64,000 bases of DNA. Origin: an uncultured Hyphomicrobiales bacterium. Lineage in GTDB: Bacteria; Pseudomonadota; Alphaproteobacteria; Rhizobiales; Xanthobacteraceae. The stretch is from positions 1 to 64,000 of the forward strand of contig CAIYTE010000132.1 of NCBI GenBank assembly GCA_903929045.1. Reading direction: 5' to 3'. Below, piece by piece: positions 1 through 8,629 of the stretch. The position numbers and the translations under genes are program-made. Position 1 is the stretch's first letter, and each line of letters begins with the position of its first letter. The notes under the pieces were generated by a model. That model was given only the letters and a program-made list of their open reading frames with translations, was not told where the DNA came from and made no database searches.

Positions 1-530
1 CGCCAAATGGGCCGAACTCTGCGCGCGGTTCAGCCGTGACGGCGACCAGGTGGTCCTGATCGGCGCCTCGACCCTGCTGTCGCACCGCGGCGTGCACAAG
101 ATCGAAGGCGACAACGTCATCGATGCGACGGAGCAGATCAATCTGCTGGAGACCTTGGCGCTGATGCATCGCTCCGATCTGCTGGTCTCGACCGACAGCG
201 GGCCGGTGCAACTTGCCGGCGCGACGGACATTCGCATCGTCAGCATCTATTCGGTGTCCAGCGGGCGGCAGCGGCTGCCGTTCCGTCATGGCGCGCTCGG
301 ATGGGGGGGCGACGGCGCTGGCGCCGGCGTGCGAGTTCACGCCGTGCTACAAATTCATCCACGATATGGACGTCGTGCGTCAGGTGCGGCCGCCGTCGAT
401 CATCCGGCTCTATGCGGATTGGTGCATCAATCCCGACAAGTACCGCTGCATGACCGACGACATCACCGTCGACATTGTCTACGCGGCGGTTCGGGATGCG
501 TTGGCGGCCGATATCAAGCGCTCGGAATGA
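1..530 (+). pseudogene. GT9 heptosyltransferase-like, 5'-truncated and frameshifted
   Basis: The reading frame enters from the left edge (AKWAEL from base 2). It continues through VVLIGAS and the family-typical block STDSGPVQLAGA, in which the donor-binding Asp and the Ser-Gly-Pro loop are visible. This is the C-terminal half of a glycosyltransferase family 9 protein, which adds heptose or related sugars to LPS-type glycans at the inner membrane. The frame breaks at a run of seven G (303-309); removing one G joins it to the downstream frame (CYKFIHDMD, then CINPDKY, to the stop at 530). The gene converges with, and overlaps by 17 bases, the minus-strand GT2 gene. Family is seen; exact sugar unknown. 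Whether the break is real or a homopolymer error cannot be told here. Confidence 0.75.
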
Positions 531-1356
531 GCGGCGCGCGTTTTTTGCTGCCGTAGATCCGGTTCGAGATGCGCCGGATGATGATGTCGATCAGCGTGTG
601 CGAGACCGACAGCAGGTTCTTGAACGTCAGCGCTTTCGAGTCGCCTTTTTTGCGCTCGACCGTGCGCACGGGGATCTCCTTGTAGGAAAATCCCTGATCG
701 AGCAGCATGCAGATGATGTCGGCCTGGAAGCCGAAGCCGCGGGTGTTGGGATGCCAGCGCATGACGTTGTAGCGCAGATGGACCGCAAGGCCGTTGTAAT
801 AGTGCAGATTCAGGCTGGCGATGAAGTTGAGCAGCCGCGAATAGGTGTTGGAGATGAACATGCGTGAGAAGCTGCGTCCCTCGCTTGTCACATAATATGG
901 TATCAGCATGTCGGCGGCGCCGATCTCGTTGAAGACGGCGACCATCGTGTCTTTCGGTTCGGCATCGTCGCCACAGATCAGGCGGTAGTATTTGCCCTTG
1001 CCGATGAAGGCCGCATCGAAATAATTTTGCGCCAGACCGCGATTGACCCGGTTGCGCCGCAGAACGATGCGGTCGCCGGGATGCTCGTGGATGTAGGCTT
1101 CGACCAGCTCAGCCGAGCCGTCACGCGAGCAATCGTCGATGACGATGATCTCGTAGGTCAGCCGGCTGACCTCAGCGAGCGCCGCTTTCACCGTCTCGAT
1201 CGAGGTGATGATGTAGGCGTGCTCGTTGTAGCACGAAATGAACACCGTCAGATCGATCGTGCCGTCGCTTCCGGGCGCAATGACGCTCTCGATCGAATGC
1301 AGCGTCGCCGCGGCCGGCGTCAGTACGACCTCGGCAAACTCCGTTGCTGCGGTCAC
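514..1356 (-). CDS. GT2 family glycosyltransferase
   Basis: A 280-residue inverting glycosyltransferase with a GT-A fold. The nucleotide-binding start is FISCYNEH (about 39-46), followed by IDDCSRDG (73-80) and the metal-binding ICGDDAEP (DD at 130-131). It lacks the C-terminal membrane helices of dolichyl-phosphate sugar synthases, so it is probably a soluble or membrane-associated transferase for a surface glycan. The start is the GTG at 1356, which overlaps the TGA of the upstream methyltransferase gene (GTGA); longer in-frame starts would run deep into that gene. It is the last gene of a minus-strand run of four envelope genes. The acceptor and donor sugars cannot be read from the sequence. 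Confidence 0.85.
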   Translation of the reverse strand: MTAATEFAEVVLTPAAATLHSIESVIAPGSDGTIDLTVFISCYNEHAYIITSIETVKAALAEVSRLTYEIIVIDDCSRDGSAELVEAYIHEHPGDRIVLRRNRVNRGLAQNYFDAAFIGKGKYYRLICGDDAEPKDTMVAVFNEIGAADMLIPYYVTSEGRSFSRMFISNTYSRLLNFIASLNLHYYNGLAVHLRYNVMRWHPNTRGFGFQADIICMLLDQGFSYKEIPVRTVERKKGDSKALTFKNLLSVSHTLIDIIIRRISNRIYGSKKRAPLIPSA

Positions 1357-2069
1357 GGTGTCGCCCCGATCGCATCGATGCGGACGGCGACCTGTTGCCG
1401 CGCGAAGCCGAGATAGGTGTAGCGAATGTTGTTTTCCGCGATGAATTCCTGGAACGCTTGGTATTCCTGCCGTTCCCAGTTCGGATAATTGAAATACTCG
1501 TCGAACAGGATGATCGTGCCGGGCGCGAAGCGATCCTTCAGCAGCTTGAAGATGGTCTGCGTCGAGCTGTACAGGTCGCAATCGATATGAACAAAGGCGA
1601 GTGGGCCCGCATTTGAAACGAGCCACGGCGGGATCGTATTGTCGAACCAGCCGCGGTGCAGCGTGACGTTGGCGGGCACGCGCGGCAGGCGGCCTTTGAC
1701 GTCGAATGCACCCTTGCCGAGATTGAAGCCGCCCCAGGCCTCGGGCAGGCCCTCGAAGCTGTCAAAGCCGTGAATCGTACGGCCGCCGACACGGGCCGCC
1801 GTGAAGCGGATGGTGCCGCCGGTGAACACACCGAACTCGAGGCAGTGCCCGTCGGTCGGCCGTTGCGCCAGGCAATATTCGAGCAACTCCCGCTGCGTAT
1901 CGAAGCCGAGCGCATCCGGCATCTTGGCTTCGATGTAATCGACCGTGCGGTTGAGCGCCCGCAAGGATCGCTCGCGCATCGGATGAATTCGGCCGACATC
2001 GAGCAACTGGTAGTATCCGCAGACGATTTTGTAGAGAAAATATTTCAGCCGGAAGTTTGTTACGAGCAT
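1353..2069 (-). CDS. TylF/MycF-type class I SAM methyltransferase
   Basis: A 238-residue protein of the macrocin-O-methyltransferase (TylF) family. The SAM-binding block is LEFGVFTGGT (78-87). The family signature FDSFEGLPE lies at 102-110, and the metal and substrate region HIDCDLYSS at 161-169. Such enzymes O-methylate sugar hydroxyls and are common in surface-polysaccharide clusters, which fits the neighbours. I chose the ATG at 2069: it overlaps the upstream stop by ten bases, and the extra residues of the longer reading frame are basic and unlike the family. It is translationally coupled to the downstream GT2 gene. Inference: it caps or decorates the glycan made by this cluster. Confidence 0.85.
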   Translation of the reverse strand: MLVTNFRLKYFLYKIVCGYYQLLDVGRIHPMRERSLRALNRTVDYIEAKMPDALGFDTQRELLEYCLAQRPTDGHCLEFGVFTGGTIRFTAARVGGRTIHGFDSFEGLPEAWGGFNLGKGAFDVKGRLPRVPANVTLHRGWFDNTIPPWLVSNAGPLAFVHIDCDLYSSTQTIFKLLKDRFAPGTIILFDEYFNYPNWERQEYQAFQEFIAENNIRYTYLGFARQQVAVRIDAIGATP

Positions 2070-3076
2070 GTGGTTTCTTCGCCAGACAGAGTCACTTTTG
2101 TTCCTGCGGCCGCGTTCGAGCGATCTGTGGGATTGAGGAGTAGCCATAGCACGCCGCCGGGCAAGACAACCAGCATGGCCAACAGCCCCATTTGTACCGA
2201 AAGCACCAGCGCCGAACTCGCCGGCACGCCGATTAGCCCGAAGAGCAGCACCATTGCCGTTTCACGGACACCCCAGCCACCGATCGAAATCGGCAGGATC
2301 GTCACCAGCGTCACCGGCTGCACCAAGACGAGACAGTCGAATGCGGAGACGGCGATGCCGAGGCCCGATGCGACCGCATAGGTTGCCAACCCAAGCGCCA
2401 CCTGCGCGATAATGGCGAAGCCGATGACATAACGAGCCGCCTTCGGTTGAGAGAACAACATCCGCGCCGCCGCGCCGAGGGTCTGTAAATAACTCAAGAG
2501 CCGGACGTTGCGCCACGACGCCGGGATGCGATCGAGATTGATGACCACGAGAAGGCCGGCAATGGCGGCGACGGCGACCCCGACCGGCACGATCATGTTC
2601 CAGGCGCCGCCGAGCTGCCACAGATAGATCGGCGCGGTCAGCAGCACGAGGATGGCGACGGCCGTGACGGCAGCGACCCGATCGAGCAGGACCGAGTTGA
2701 GCGCAATCCTGCCGCTGACATTGTCCGCGTAAAGCAACCACACGCGCAAGGCGTCGCCGCCGATGCCCCCCCAAAGATAAGAATTGAAGAACGCGGAAAT
2801 GTAAAACAGCTTCAGAGATCGAACCGCCGAGATCCGCACGCCGAGCTGGATCAGGATCGCATGCCACCGGATCGCCCCGAGGCCGATCTGGATCGTAAAA
2901 ATGGCGATGGCCGCAACGAGAAAGATCGGCTTTTGCCCGACGAAGTCTTTCCAGGCCGACCTCGGATCGACCCAAAAGAAGATAAAACACAGCGCGAGCA
3001 CCGACAGCGCGAATTTGATCGCGCGGAAGAACCAGGCTCGGTGAGCGATAGACCTGACGTCGGCAGGGTCAGTCAT
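2060..3076 (-). CDS. LPG-synthase-type (UPF0104/AglD-like) integral membrane protein
   Basis: A 338-residue polytopic membrane protein with about eight hydrophobic segments and the conserved late motif ISIGGWGVRE (roughly 270-280), diagnostic of the lysylphosphatidylglycerol synthase transmembrane family (PF03706). It has no C-terminal cytosolic aminoacyl-transfer domain, so it is not MprF itself. Stand-alone members occur in glycan clusters and have been proposed to move or protect lipid-linked intermediates; their role is unsettled. The start at 3076 lies nine bases after the stop of the preceding membrane-protein gene, and its end overlaps the methyltransferase start, so the run looks like one operon. 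Confidence 0.8.
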   Translation of the reverse strand: MTDPADVRSIAHRAWFFRAIKFALSVLALCFIFFWVDPRSAWKDFVGQKPIFLVAAIAIFTIQIGLGAIRWHAILIQLGVRISAVRSLKLFYISAFFNSYLWGGIGGDALRVWLLYADNVSGRIALNSVLLDRVAAVTAVAILVLLTAPIYLWQLGGAWNMIVPVGVAVAAIAGLLVVINLDRIPASWRNVRLLSYLQTLGAAARMLFSQPKAARYVIGFAIIAQVALGLATYAVASGLGIAVSAFDCLVLVQPVTLVTILPISIGGWGVRETAMVLLFGLIGVPASSALVLSVQMGLLAMLVVLPGGVLWLLLNPTDRSNAAAGTKVTLSGEETTCS

Positions 3077-3085
3077 TTCGAATCT

Positions 3086-5357
3086 TCACTTCCGGCTCCA
3101 CGGCAGCGGGATGGGATGCCAAGGGTGAGGCATGGCCTCGAACAGCGCTATGGCGCTCTTCATTTCATCAAATCGAAAGCTTTGGACATTTGCGGAAGAC
3201 GTAACTTGGTCGCGATATCTTTCGATCCAGGCGGCATCGAGGGGCTTAACGCCTGGGCCAAGCCAGGTCAGCAAAGTCGACGTTCCATCGGTCCATCGTA
3301 TGCCAAGGTGTTCAGCGATGTGATCGGGAGAAAAGAGTGCGGTCCGTAGAAGATAGTCTTCGACCGGCAACTGGTTCGTGATCAGAAAAAAAATTGTGGT
3401 TCGACGCCTGAAGCGCGCGCTGTGATTCTTCCGGCGTTCCGAAAACAATTTTCGGATGATCGGGGCCAAACGCAAACGAAAAGACAGACTCAATCCGGCA
3501 ATCGGGCAGCATGCAATACGCCTCGATGTTCATCGTCCAAATCGGTGCGCCGGAGCCGGCGGTTTCATAGGCGCCGCGTGCGCCGGGATAAATCGCTCCG
3601 TGCGGATACGAGTTGGGGTTTTGGCGAAGATATGCCGTTTCAATACTGAAGTCGCCCAATGCAAAATGCCACGCGCGGATAATGGGCGACGATTGAATGA
3701 AATTACTTTTTCGGCCGGGCGCGGCGATAATCAAGAGAATAACGAGCGTCACGAAGCCGACGGAAATCCGCTTGTCGTTCAAATATGGCGAGATCCTCGG
3801 AAAGTGCGCGAGGGCCGGGTGTTCCCAAGCAAGGGTCGATCCGGCGATGATAAGTGGAATAACAAAGCTGGAATAACGATAAAACGACACCGATTGAGCT
3901 TGGCCCGCAGTCGCAGCAAGCGCCGCGACGACAACAATCATCGCCAGCAAAATCAGAAGCTGCTTGGATTTGTACCCCCGCACGAACTCGTCGCGGTGCC
4001 GCATTGCGATGGCTGCCAGCAACGCGATGATCATGATCGCAAATGGAAACAGGAAGTTGAGGCGTAAAGGGCTGAGAAATGCGTCAAAGGCGGTGACTAA
4101 GGATTGAGATGATTCCTCCATCGCGGTTTTGCCAGAATGAAGCAGAAGCACTGAGAAAAAAGTGCCGATCTCTCTCAGCTTCTCGATGTTGACGATTGGC
4201 CAAAGAGCAAGAATGGACTGGTCGTCGACCATGCCGGTTGTGACGTAGTTGAGCAGAAAAATCGCAACGAGGACTGCGCCGGAAACAATCCCCAGCCCCA
4301 GACATCGGCCGGCGCCGCGCCACTCACGCTTGAAAGCCAGGATGATCATCAAAATCGCAAAGCTGGCGCCAAGGAATATCGAGACGGTAATGCTTTGAAT
4401 GACGGCGCCAACGACGGCAAGCGCCGCGCCGGCGAAATAGGGTTTCCAGTCGTTGCCGTCAGACGTGAGGGCCTTCGACCACATCCAGGCAATGCCGATG
4501 ATAAAAGCGCCATTCACCTCATGCTGCTTTTCAAATTCGCCCCATTTCGGTGTATTGATGAACGCGGCGAGAAACAGCGCGACCGCGGTCCATAGCCACG
4601 CTTTGTCATTCGTGCCGCTTCGGACAATGAGGTAGAGCGCCGCGGCGGCGGCCGCAAAAAAGCAACTCGTGACGAGTTGCGGTGCGAGCGGATCGGTCAG
4701 CAGCATGCCGAGGAAAAACAGCCCGGCGCCTTTGCTGTAGTAGTAGTGGTACCAGACCTCATTCGGCCAAATGCCGTGGTTCCGAATGACCGTCTCGTAA
4801 TATTGAAAATAATGCGTGAAGTAATCGTGGCCGCCGGCGGGATAGAGGCCCTTGGTCAGCAGCAGCAGAAATCCGAAAAAGACGAGCAGGATCACCGACA
4901 GCGTCACGCGCGTGTCGACGCCGCGCCCGACGACTGCATTCCATCGCCAGCGCTGGATGGCGAGCGCCACGCCGGGCCAGCACAGTGCGACGAAAGGCAA
5001 AGTCAGCGCGATGGCGACGGGCAGGGTGTAGAGATTGAGGTAACCAAGCCCGAGCATGGCAATGTGCCAGAGGCCGGCGCCGGTGAAAAAGCCGAGCACG
5101 CGCTGTTCGAGCAGATCGGCCGCGGCGGGCATGCCGACGGTGAACCGCAGCGCCAGGGTGCCGGTCGCGGTGACGATACAGAACAAATAGAAAATGAAGG
5201 CGGTGCGGGCGAGGTTCTCGACGATGACGATCGGCCCGGCTGTGTCAAAATGCGCGTGATAGACGTCGACCCACCGAAACCAGGCGAGGAGGGCGATGTA
5301 GCCGGCAAAAAAGGCAGACCCACCTGCAATCCGGAACGCGTTGGCCTTCTGCATCAA
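3086..5357 (-). pseudogene. Large polytopic membrane protein, possible GT-C glycosyltransferase, frameshifted near the end
   Basis: From the ATG at 5357 the frame gives 681 residues with at least ten hydrophobic segments and a periplasmic-looking patch rich in Tyr, His and Asp around residues 175-210 (GHDYFTHYF, then WYHYYYSKG). That layout resembles GT-C fold transferases, but I do not recognise the family with certainty. At a run of eight A on the plus strand (3386-3393, T8 in the gene) the frame slips. Dropping one T links NHNFF to LITNQLPVEDYLL and continues to the stop at 3086, giving about 757 residues. Only the last tenth is affected. It is the first gene of the minus-strand envelope run and is followed after nine bases by the LPG-type gene. 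Confidence 0.7.
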
Positions 5358-5438
5358 ACCGCCTGTTTGAAGCTCTGGAGTCTCTGTGAAAACGTTGCGC
5401 CGGTCACAGCGACGGAACCAATCGTCAGCGGATTGTGG

Positions 5439-5511
5439 CGCGCCCTAGGGGATTCGAACCCCTGTTACCGCCGTGAAAGGGCGGTGTCCTAGGCCTCTAG
5501 ACGAAGGGCGC
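5439..5511 (-). tRNA. tRNA-Glu (UUC)
   Basis: The minus strand folds as a standard tRNA. A seven-pair acceptor GCGCCCT/AGGGCGC is closed at 5440-5446 and 5505-5511. The anticodon stem CCGCC/GGCGG encloses the loop CTTTCAC with anticodon TTC, and the T arm contains GGTTCGAATCC. No CCA is encoded after the discriminator base. It lies in the 215-bp gap between the large membrane-protein gene and gloA. Confidence 0.95.
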
Positions 5512-5572
5512 AGCGTGGGGAGCGTATAAAGAGCTTCGCCGCCAGCGGCAACCCCGCTTGGCGCGCATAAAC

Positions 5573-6028
5573 CTACCATTTCCCGGTATTCGGCATGGAT
5601 TTCCACGGCTCTTGCAGCGGTTTGGCCTCGCCCTTTTGCAAAAGCTCGATCGAATGGTGGTCCGGCGAGCGTATGAAGGCCATGACGCCGTCGCGGGGCG
5701 GGCGATTGATGGTGACGCCGACCTTCATGAGCCGGTCGCAGGTGGCGTAGATGTCGTCCACCTCATAGGCCAGATGGCCGAAGAAGCGCGCTTCGCCATA
5801 GTCCTCGGTGTCCCAATTGTAGGTAAGTTCCACCTCGGGGCCGGGCCGGCCCTTCTTCTTGGCCGTATCGAGGGCCTCGCTGTCGTCCGGGCCGACGAGG
5901 AAAACCAAGGTGTACTTGTTCTTGTCGTCGACGCGCCGCCGCGTTTCCTTCAAGCCGAGCTTGTTGACGTAGAAATCCAGCGCGGCATCGAGATTGCGCA
6001 CGCGCAGCATGGTGTGCAGAAATCGCAT
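5573..6028 (-). CDS. gloA: Lactoylglutathione lyase (glyoxalase I)
   Basis: A 151-residue vicinal-oxygen-chelate protein that converts the methylglyoxal-glutathione hemithioacetal to S-lactoylglutathione. The four metal ligands expected of GloA are visible: His5 (FLHTMLRV), Glu67 (VELTYNW), His85 (GHLAYEV) and Glu128 (SIELLQ). The insert before ELTYNW makes it slightly longer than the Escherichia coli enzyme. The start ATG at 6028 gives the canonical N-terminus [10 protein letters not shown]. It is divergent from the sirtuin gene with 72 bases between the starts. The function is firm at family level. Confidence 0.93.
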   Translation of the reverse strand: MRFLHTMLRVRNLDAALDFYVNKLGLKETRRRVDDKNKYTLVFLVGPDDSEALDTAKKKGRPGPEVELTYNWDTEDYGEARFFGHLAYEVDDIYATCDRLMKVGVTINRPPRDGVMAFIRSPDHHSIELLQKGEAKPLQEPWKSMPNTGKW

Positions 6029-6100
6029 GGTCTTACCTCACCAATTTTCGGGCCCACAGAGCATGAGCCCGGCCCGGGACAGAACGAGAGCAGTATAGCC

Positions 6101-6862
6101 ATGACGCCGGGCGATCTCACGACGGCAATTTCCGAATTGCGCCGCCTGATCAAGGATGCCGGCCGGATTGTGCCCTTCACAGGCGCCGGCATCTCGACCG
6201 AGAGCGGCATTCCCGACTTCCGTTCGCCCGGCGGCCTTTGGACCAAGAACAAGCCGATCCCCTTTGACGCCTTCAAGGCGAGCCGGGCAATGCGTGACGA
6301 ATCCTGGCGCCGCCGTTTTGCCATCGCCGAGACGTTTGAGAGCGCGCAGCCGGGGAGAGGGCATCGCGCGCTGGCGACGCTCTATCATGCCGGCAAGGTA
6401 CCGGCGGTCATCACGCAGAACATCGACAACATGCATCAGCTGTCGGGCGTCGATGCGAACGATGTCGTCGAGTTGCATGGCAATACCACCTACGCAACCT
6501 GCCTCGATTGCGGTGAGCGATACGAAGTGGCGTGGGTGAAAGAGAAATTCGATGCCGATGGTGAGCATGCGCCGGACTGCGCATGCGGCGGTCATATCAA
6601 GACGGCGACGGTGTCCTTCGGCCAAGCGATGCCGTCTGACGCAATGCAGCGTGCCGAAGAATTAGCCAACAATTGTGAGCTTTTTCTGGCTATCGGATCG
6701 TCGCTTGTGGTGTGGCCCGCGGCGGGATTTCCGCTGATGGCGAAACACAATGGCGCATCTCTCGTCATCATCAATCGCGAGCCGACGGAGCTCGACGAGT
6801 TCGCCGATCTGGTGCTGCACCACGATATCGGCGACGTGCTTGCGCCTTTCGTCGGCAACTGA
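6101..6862 (+). CDS. cobB: Sir2-family NAD-dependent protein deacetylase
   Basis: A 253-residue sirtuin. The NAD-binding motif GAGISTESGIPDFR starts at about residue 28, TQNIDN at 105-110, and the catalytic His126 lies in ELHGN. The zinc ribbon uses Cys134 and Cys137 (CLDC) and Cys160 and Cys162 (CAC). It removes acyl groups from protein lysines, classically from acetyl-CoA synthetase. I took the ATG at 6101, because the longer open frame to the left is the antisense of gloA. The Tyr-Arg pair typical of desuccinylases is not visible after the FRSPGG segment, so deacetylation is the more likely activity. Confidence 0.9.
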   Translation: MTPGDLTTAISELRRLIKDAGRIVPFTGAGISTESGIPDFRSPGGLWTKNKPIPFDAFKASRAMRDESWRRRFAIAETFESAQPGRGHRALATLYHAGKVPAVITQNIDNMHQLSGVDANDVVELHGNTTYATCLDCGERYEVAWVKEKFDADGEHAPDCACGGHIKTATVSFGQAMPSDAMQRAEELANNCELFLAIGSSLVVWPAAGFPLMAKHNGASLVIINREPTELDEFADLVLHHDIGDVLAPFVGN

Positions 6863-7022
6863 TTCGCAAGGCTTTCCGTTGTGAACAGAGCTGTGTGCAA
6901 GCAAACTTTGCACTTTGCGGCGAAACGACGGGTGTTATCTTGAATTCACAGATTCGTTGGCGCGCTTGAACAAGCGCTGAGCAACACGGCGGATCAAGGC
7001 GGCGGACGGGGTTTAATTTAAA

Positions 7023-7598
7023 ATGCCAGGTACCACTCTCCGGCCAGGAACGGTCCGAGACATCATCGATGAGACCGCAACCGACCTTGTCGAGCTGACC
7101 GGCGTCATAAAATGGTTCGACGTCTCCAAGGGCTTCGGTTTCATCGTTCCGGATAACGGCATGCCCGACGTGCTCCTGCACGTGACCTGCCTGCGCCGCG
7201 ATGGCTTCCAGACCGCTTACGAAGGCGCCCGGATCGTTGTCGAGGTGTCGCAGCGCCAAAAGGGCCTGCAGGCTTTCCGCGTCGTCTCGATGGACGAGTC
7301 GACCGCGCTGCATCCGGCGCAGATGCCGCCGCCGCGCACCCACGTCACCGTGACGGCGACCTCGGGGCTCGAGCGGGCCCAGGTCAAGTGGTTCAACCGC
7401 CTGCGCGGCTTTGGCTTTTTGACCCGCGGCGATGGCACCGAAGATATCTTCGTGCACATGGAAACGCTGCGGCGTTACGGCTTGGCTGAACTTCGTCCCG
7501 GCCAGACGGTGCTGGTCCGCTTTGGACCCGGACCGAAGGGGCTGATGGCGGCGGAAGTCCATCCGGACGGCGGTCCGATGGGCTTGGCCTCTCACTAG
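7023..7598 (+). CDS. Two-domain cold-shock (CspA-type) nucleic-acid-binding protein
   Basis: A 191-residue protein with two cold-shock domains. The first (about 24-90) has VIKWFDVSKGFGFI, i.e. RNP1 KGFGFI at 36-41, and an RNP2 variant LLHV. The second (about 118-185) has VKWFNRLRGFGFL and the canonical RNP2 IFVH. Between them is a Pro/His-containing linker. Tandem-CSD proteins of this size are a hallmark of Hyphomicrobiales and bind single-stranded nucleic acid; the exact targets are not known to me. The gene is preceded by 160 bases without another gene, ending in an AT-rich TTTAATTTAAA just before the ATG. It is probably monocistronic. Confidence 0.92.
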   Translation: MPGTTLRPGTVRDIIDETATDLVELTGVIKWFDVSKGFGFIVPDNGMPDVLLHVTCLRRDGFQTAYEGARIVVEVSQRQKGLQAFRVVSMDESTALHPAQMPPPRTHVTVTATSGLERAQVKWFNRLRGFGFLTRGDGTEDIFVHMETLRRYGLAELRPGQTVLVRFGPGPKGLMAAEVHPDGGPMGLASH

Positions 7599-7657
7599 AC
7601 CGGCTTTTACGGATTTTTCCGTTGCCGCTGCCGGTTGGCGCGCGTAAACGCGAACCT

Positions 7658-8116
7658 ATGCGCACATTGACCCTTGCTTCCGCTCTGGCTTTTGCCCTTT
7701 TCGGCATGCTCGCTGCTGGCCCTGTACGGGCCGCCGGGCAGCAATCCCTGGAAATCGTCAGCAAGACCGGCGTTCACCCGTTCGCGGTCGAAATCGTGGC
7801 GACTCCGGAGGATAGGGCCAAAGGTCTAATGTACAGAAAGTCCCTGCCCGAGGGGCAGGGCATGTTGTTCGACTTCCAGACCGACCAGGATGTCTCGTTC
7901 TGGATGCAGAATACTTACATCCCGCTCGATATGATCTTCATCCGGGGCGATGGCACCATTGCCAATATTGTCGAGAATGCCGAGCCTCTGTCGACCAAGC
8001 TGATCCCGTCCCGGGGGCCCGTGAAGGGCGTGCTTGAGGTGATCGGCGGGACAGCGCGCAAGCTCGGTATTGCCGCCGGCGACAAGGTCGCCCATCCGAT
8101 GTTCGGCGGCCGCTGA
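7658..8116 (+). CDS. DUF192 secreted protein
   Basis: A 152-residue protein from the ATG at 7658, which gives an N-terminal signal peptide (MRTLTLASALAFALFGM, cleavage after VRAAG). The mature part is a DUF192 domain: EDRAKGLMYRKSLPEGQGMLF, then a VSFWMQNTYIPLDMIF core and a late RGPVKGVLEV. The family is periplasmic or secreted in many alphaproteobacteria and has no established biochemical function. I preferred this start to the one twelve codons upstream because the upstream residues would precede the signal peptide with charged sequence. It follows the cold-shock gene by 59 bases. Confidence 0.88.
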   Translation: MRTLTLASALAFALFGMLAAGPVRAAGQQSLEIVSKTGVHPFAVEIVATPEDRAKGLMYRKSLPEGQGMLFDFQTDQDVSFWMQNTYIPLDMIFIRGDGTIANIVENAEPLSTKLIPSRGPVKGVLEVIGGTARKLGIAAGDKVAHPMFGGR

Positions 8117-8194
8117 TCCAGCACGGCCCGGGCGCTGATCTAGCGGCTGTATGCTTGCTGGCTCGGTTTGAAGCGTGTACCAGACCCTCATCCT

Positions 8195-8271
<77 letters not shown>

Positions 8272-8629
8272 TTCCCATTTCAATCGAAAATCGGGTTTCC
8301 TCTGTATTCGCCGATCGCATCGGCGGCAGGGAAGTAAATTCATCCACAGCCCGAATAACATCCTTTTTCTGGGGATGTATATTGAAGAATATCCGCATGC
8401 AAACCTATAGTATATACATCCCCCATTTATGGGTATGTAGACTCTAATGCTAGAATCGACTTCCAAATATAATAACAACAATAGTTCATATTATATGATC
8501 TAAACTTGCTAACACTTTGCTTTTGCATAATATTAATAAGGAATTAACGTCGTAATTCTGTAGGTATACAAACAGTATTGGCGCTTTGAATTGTGCGCCT
8601 GAGACGTCCGGTTTGAAACAGGTTGCGTA
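8272..8629. other. AT-rich non-coding stretch between tRNA-Pro and integrase
   Basis: About 360 bases, markedly richer in A and T than anything else in the window, especially 8340-8580. No convincing reading frame is present. It contains a perfect 12-base inverted repeat (listed separately), a short hairpin CCCAT-TT-ATGGG at 8422-8433 and an AT palindrome CATATTATATG near 8490. Composition and position fit the attachment and arm-binding region of an integrative element, or a remnant of imported DNA. That is inference. Confidence 0.6.
8371..8423. repeat. Perfect 12-bp inverted repeat upstream of the integrase
   Basis: GGGGATGTATAT at 8371-8382 is repeated inverted as ATATACATCCCC at 8412-8423, separated by 29 bases. 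A partial third copy (GGGTATGTAG, 8431-8440) follows. Spaced short copies like these resemble arm-type sites for a tyrosine recombinase or its directionality factor. No protein-binding evidence exists here. Confidence 0.5.

Noticed and set aside
4677-5492. Plus-strand 271-codon frame overlapping tRNA-Glu
   Set aside because: It runs through the tRNA gene and is antisense to the membrane protein; composition is that of a shadow.
5558-6100. Upstream extension of the sirtuin reading frame
   Set aside because: The extension is the antisense of gloA; the conserved sirtuin domain fits the ATG at 6101.
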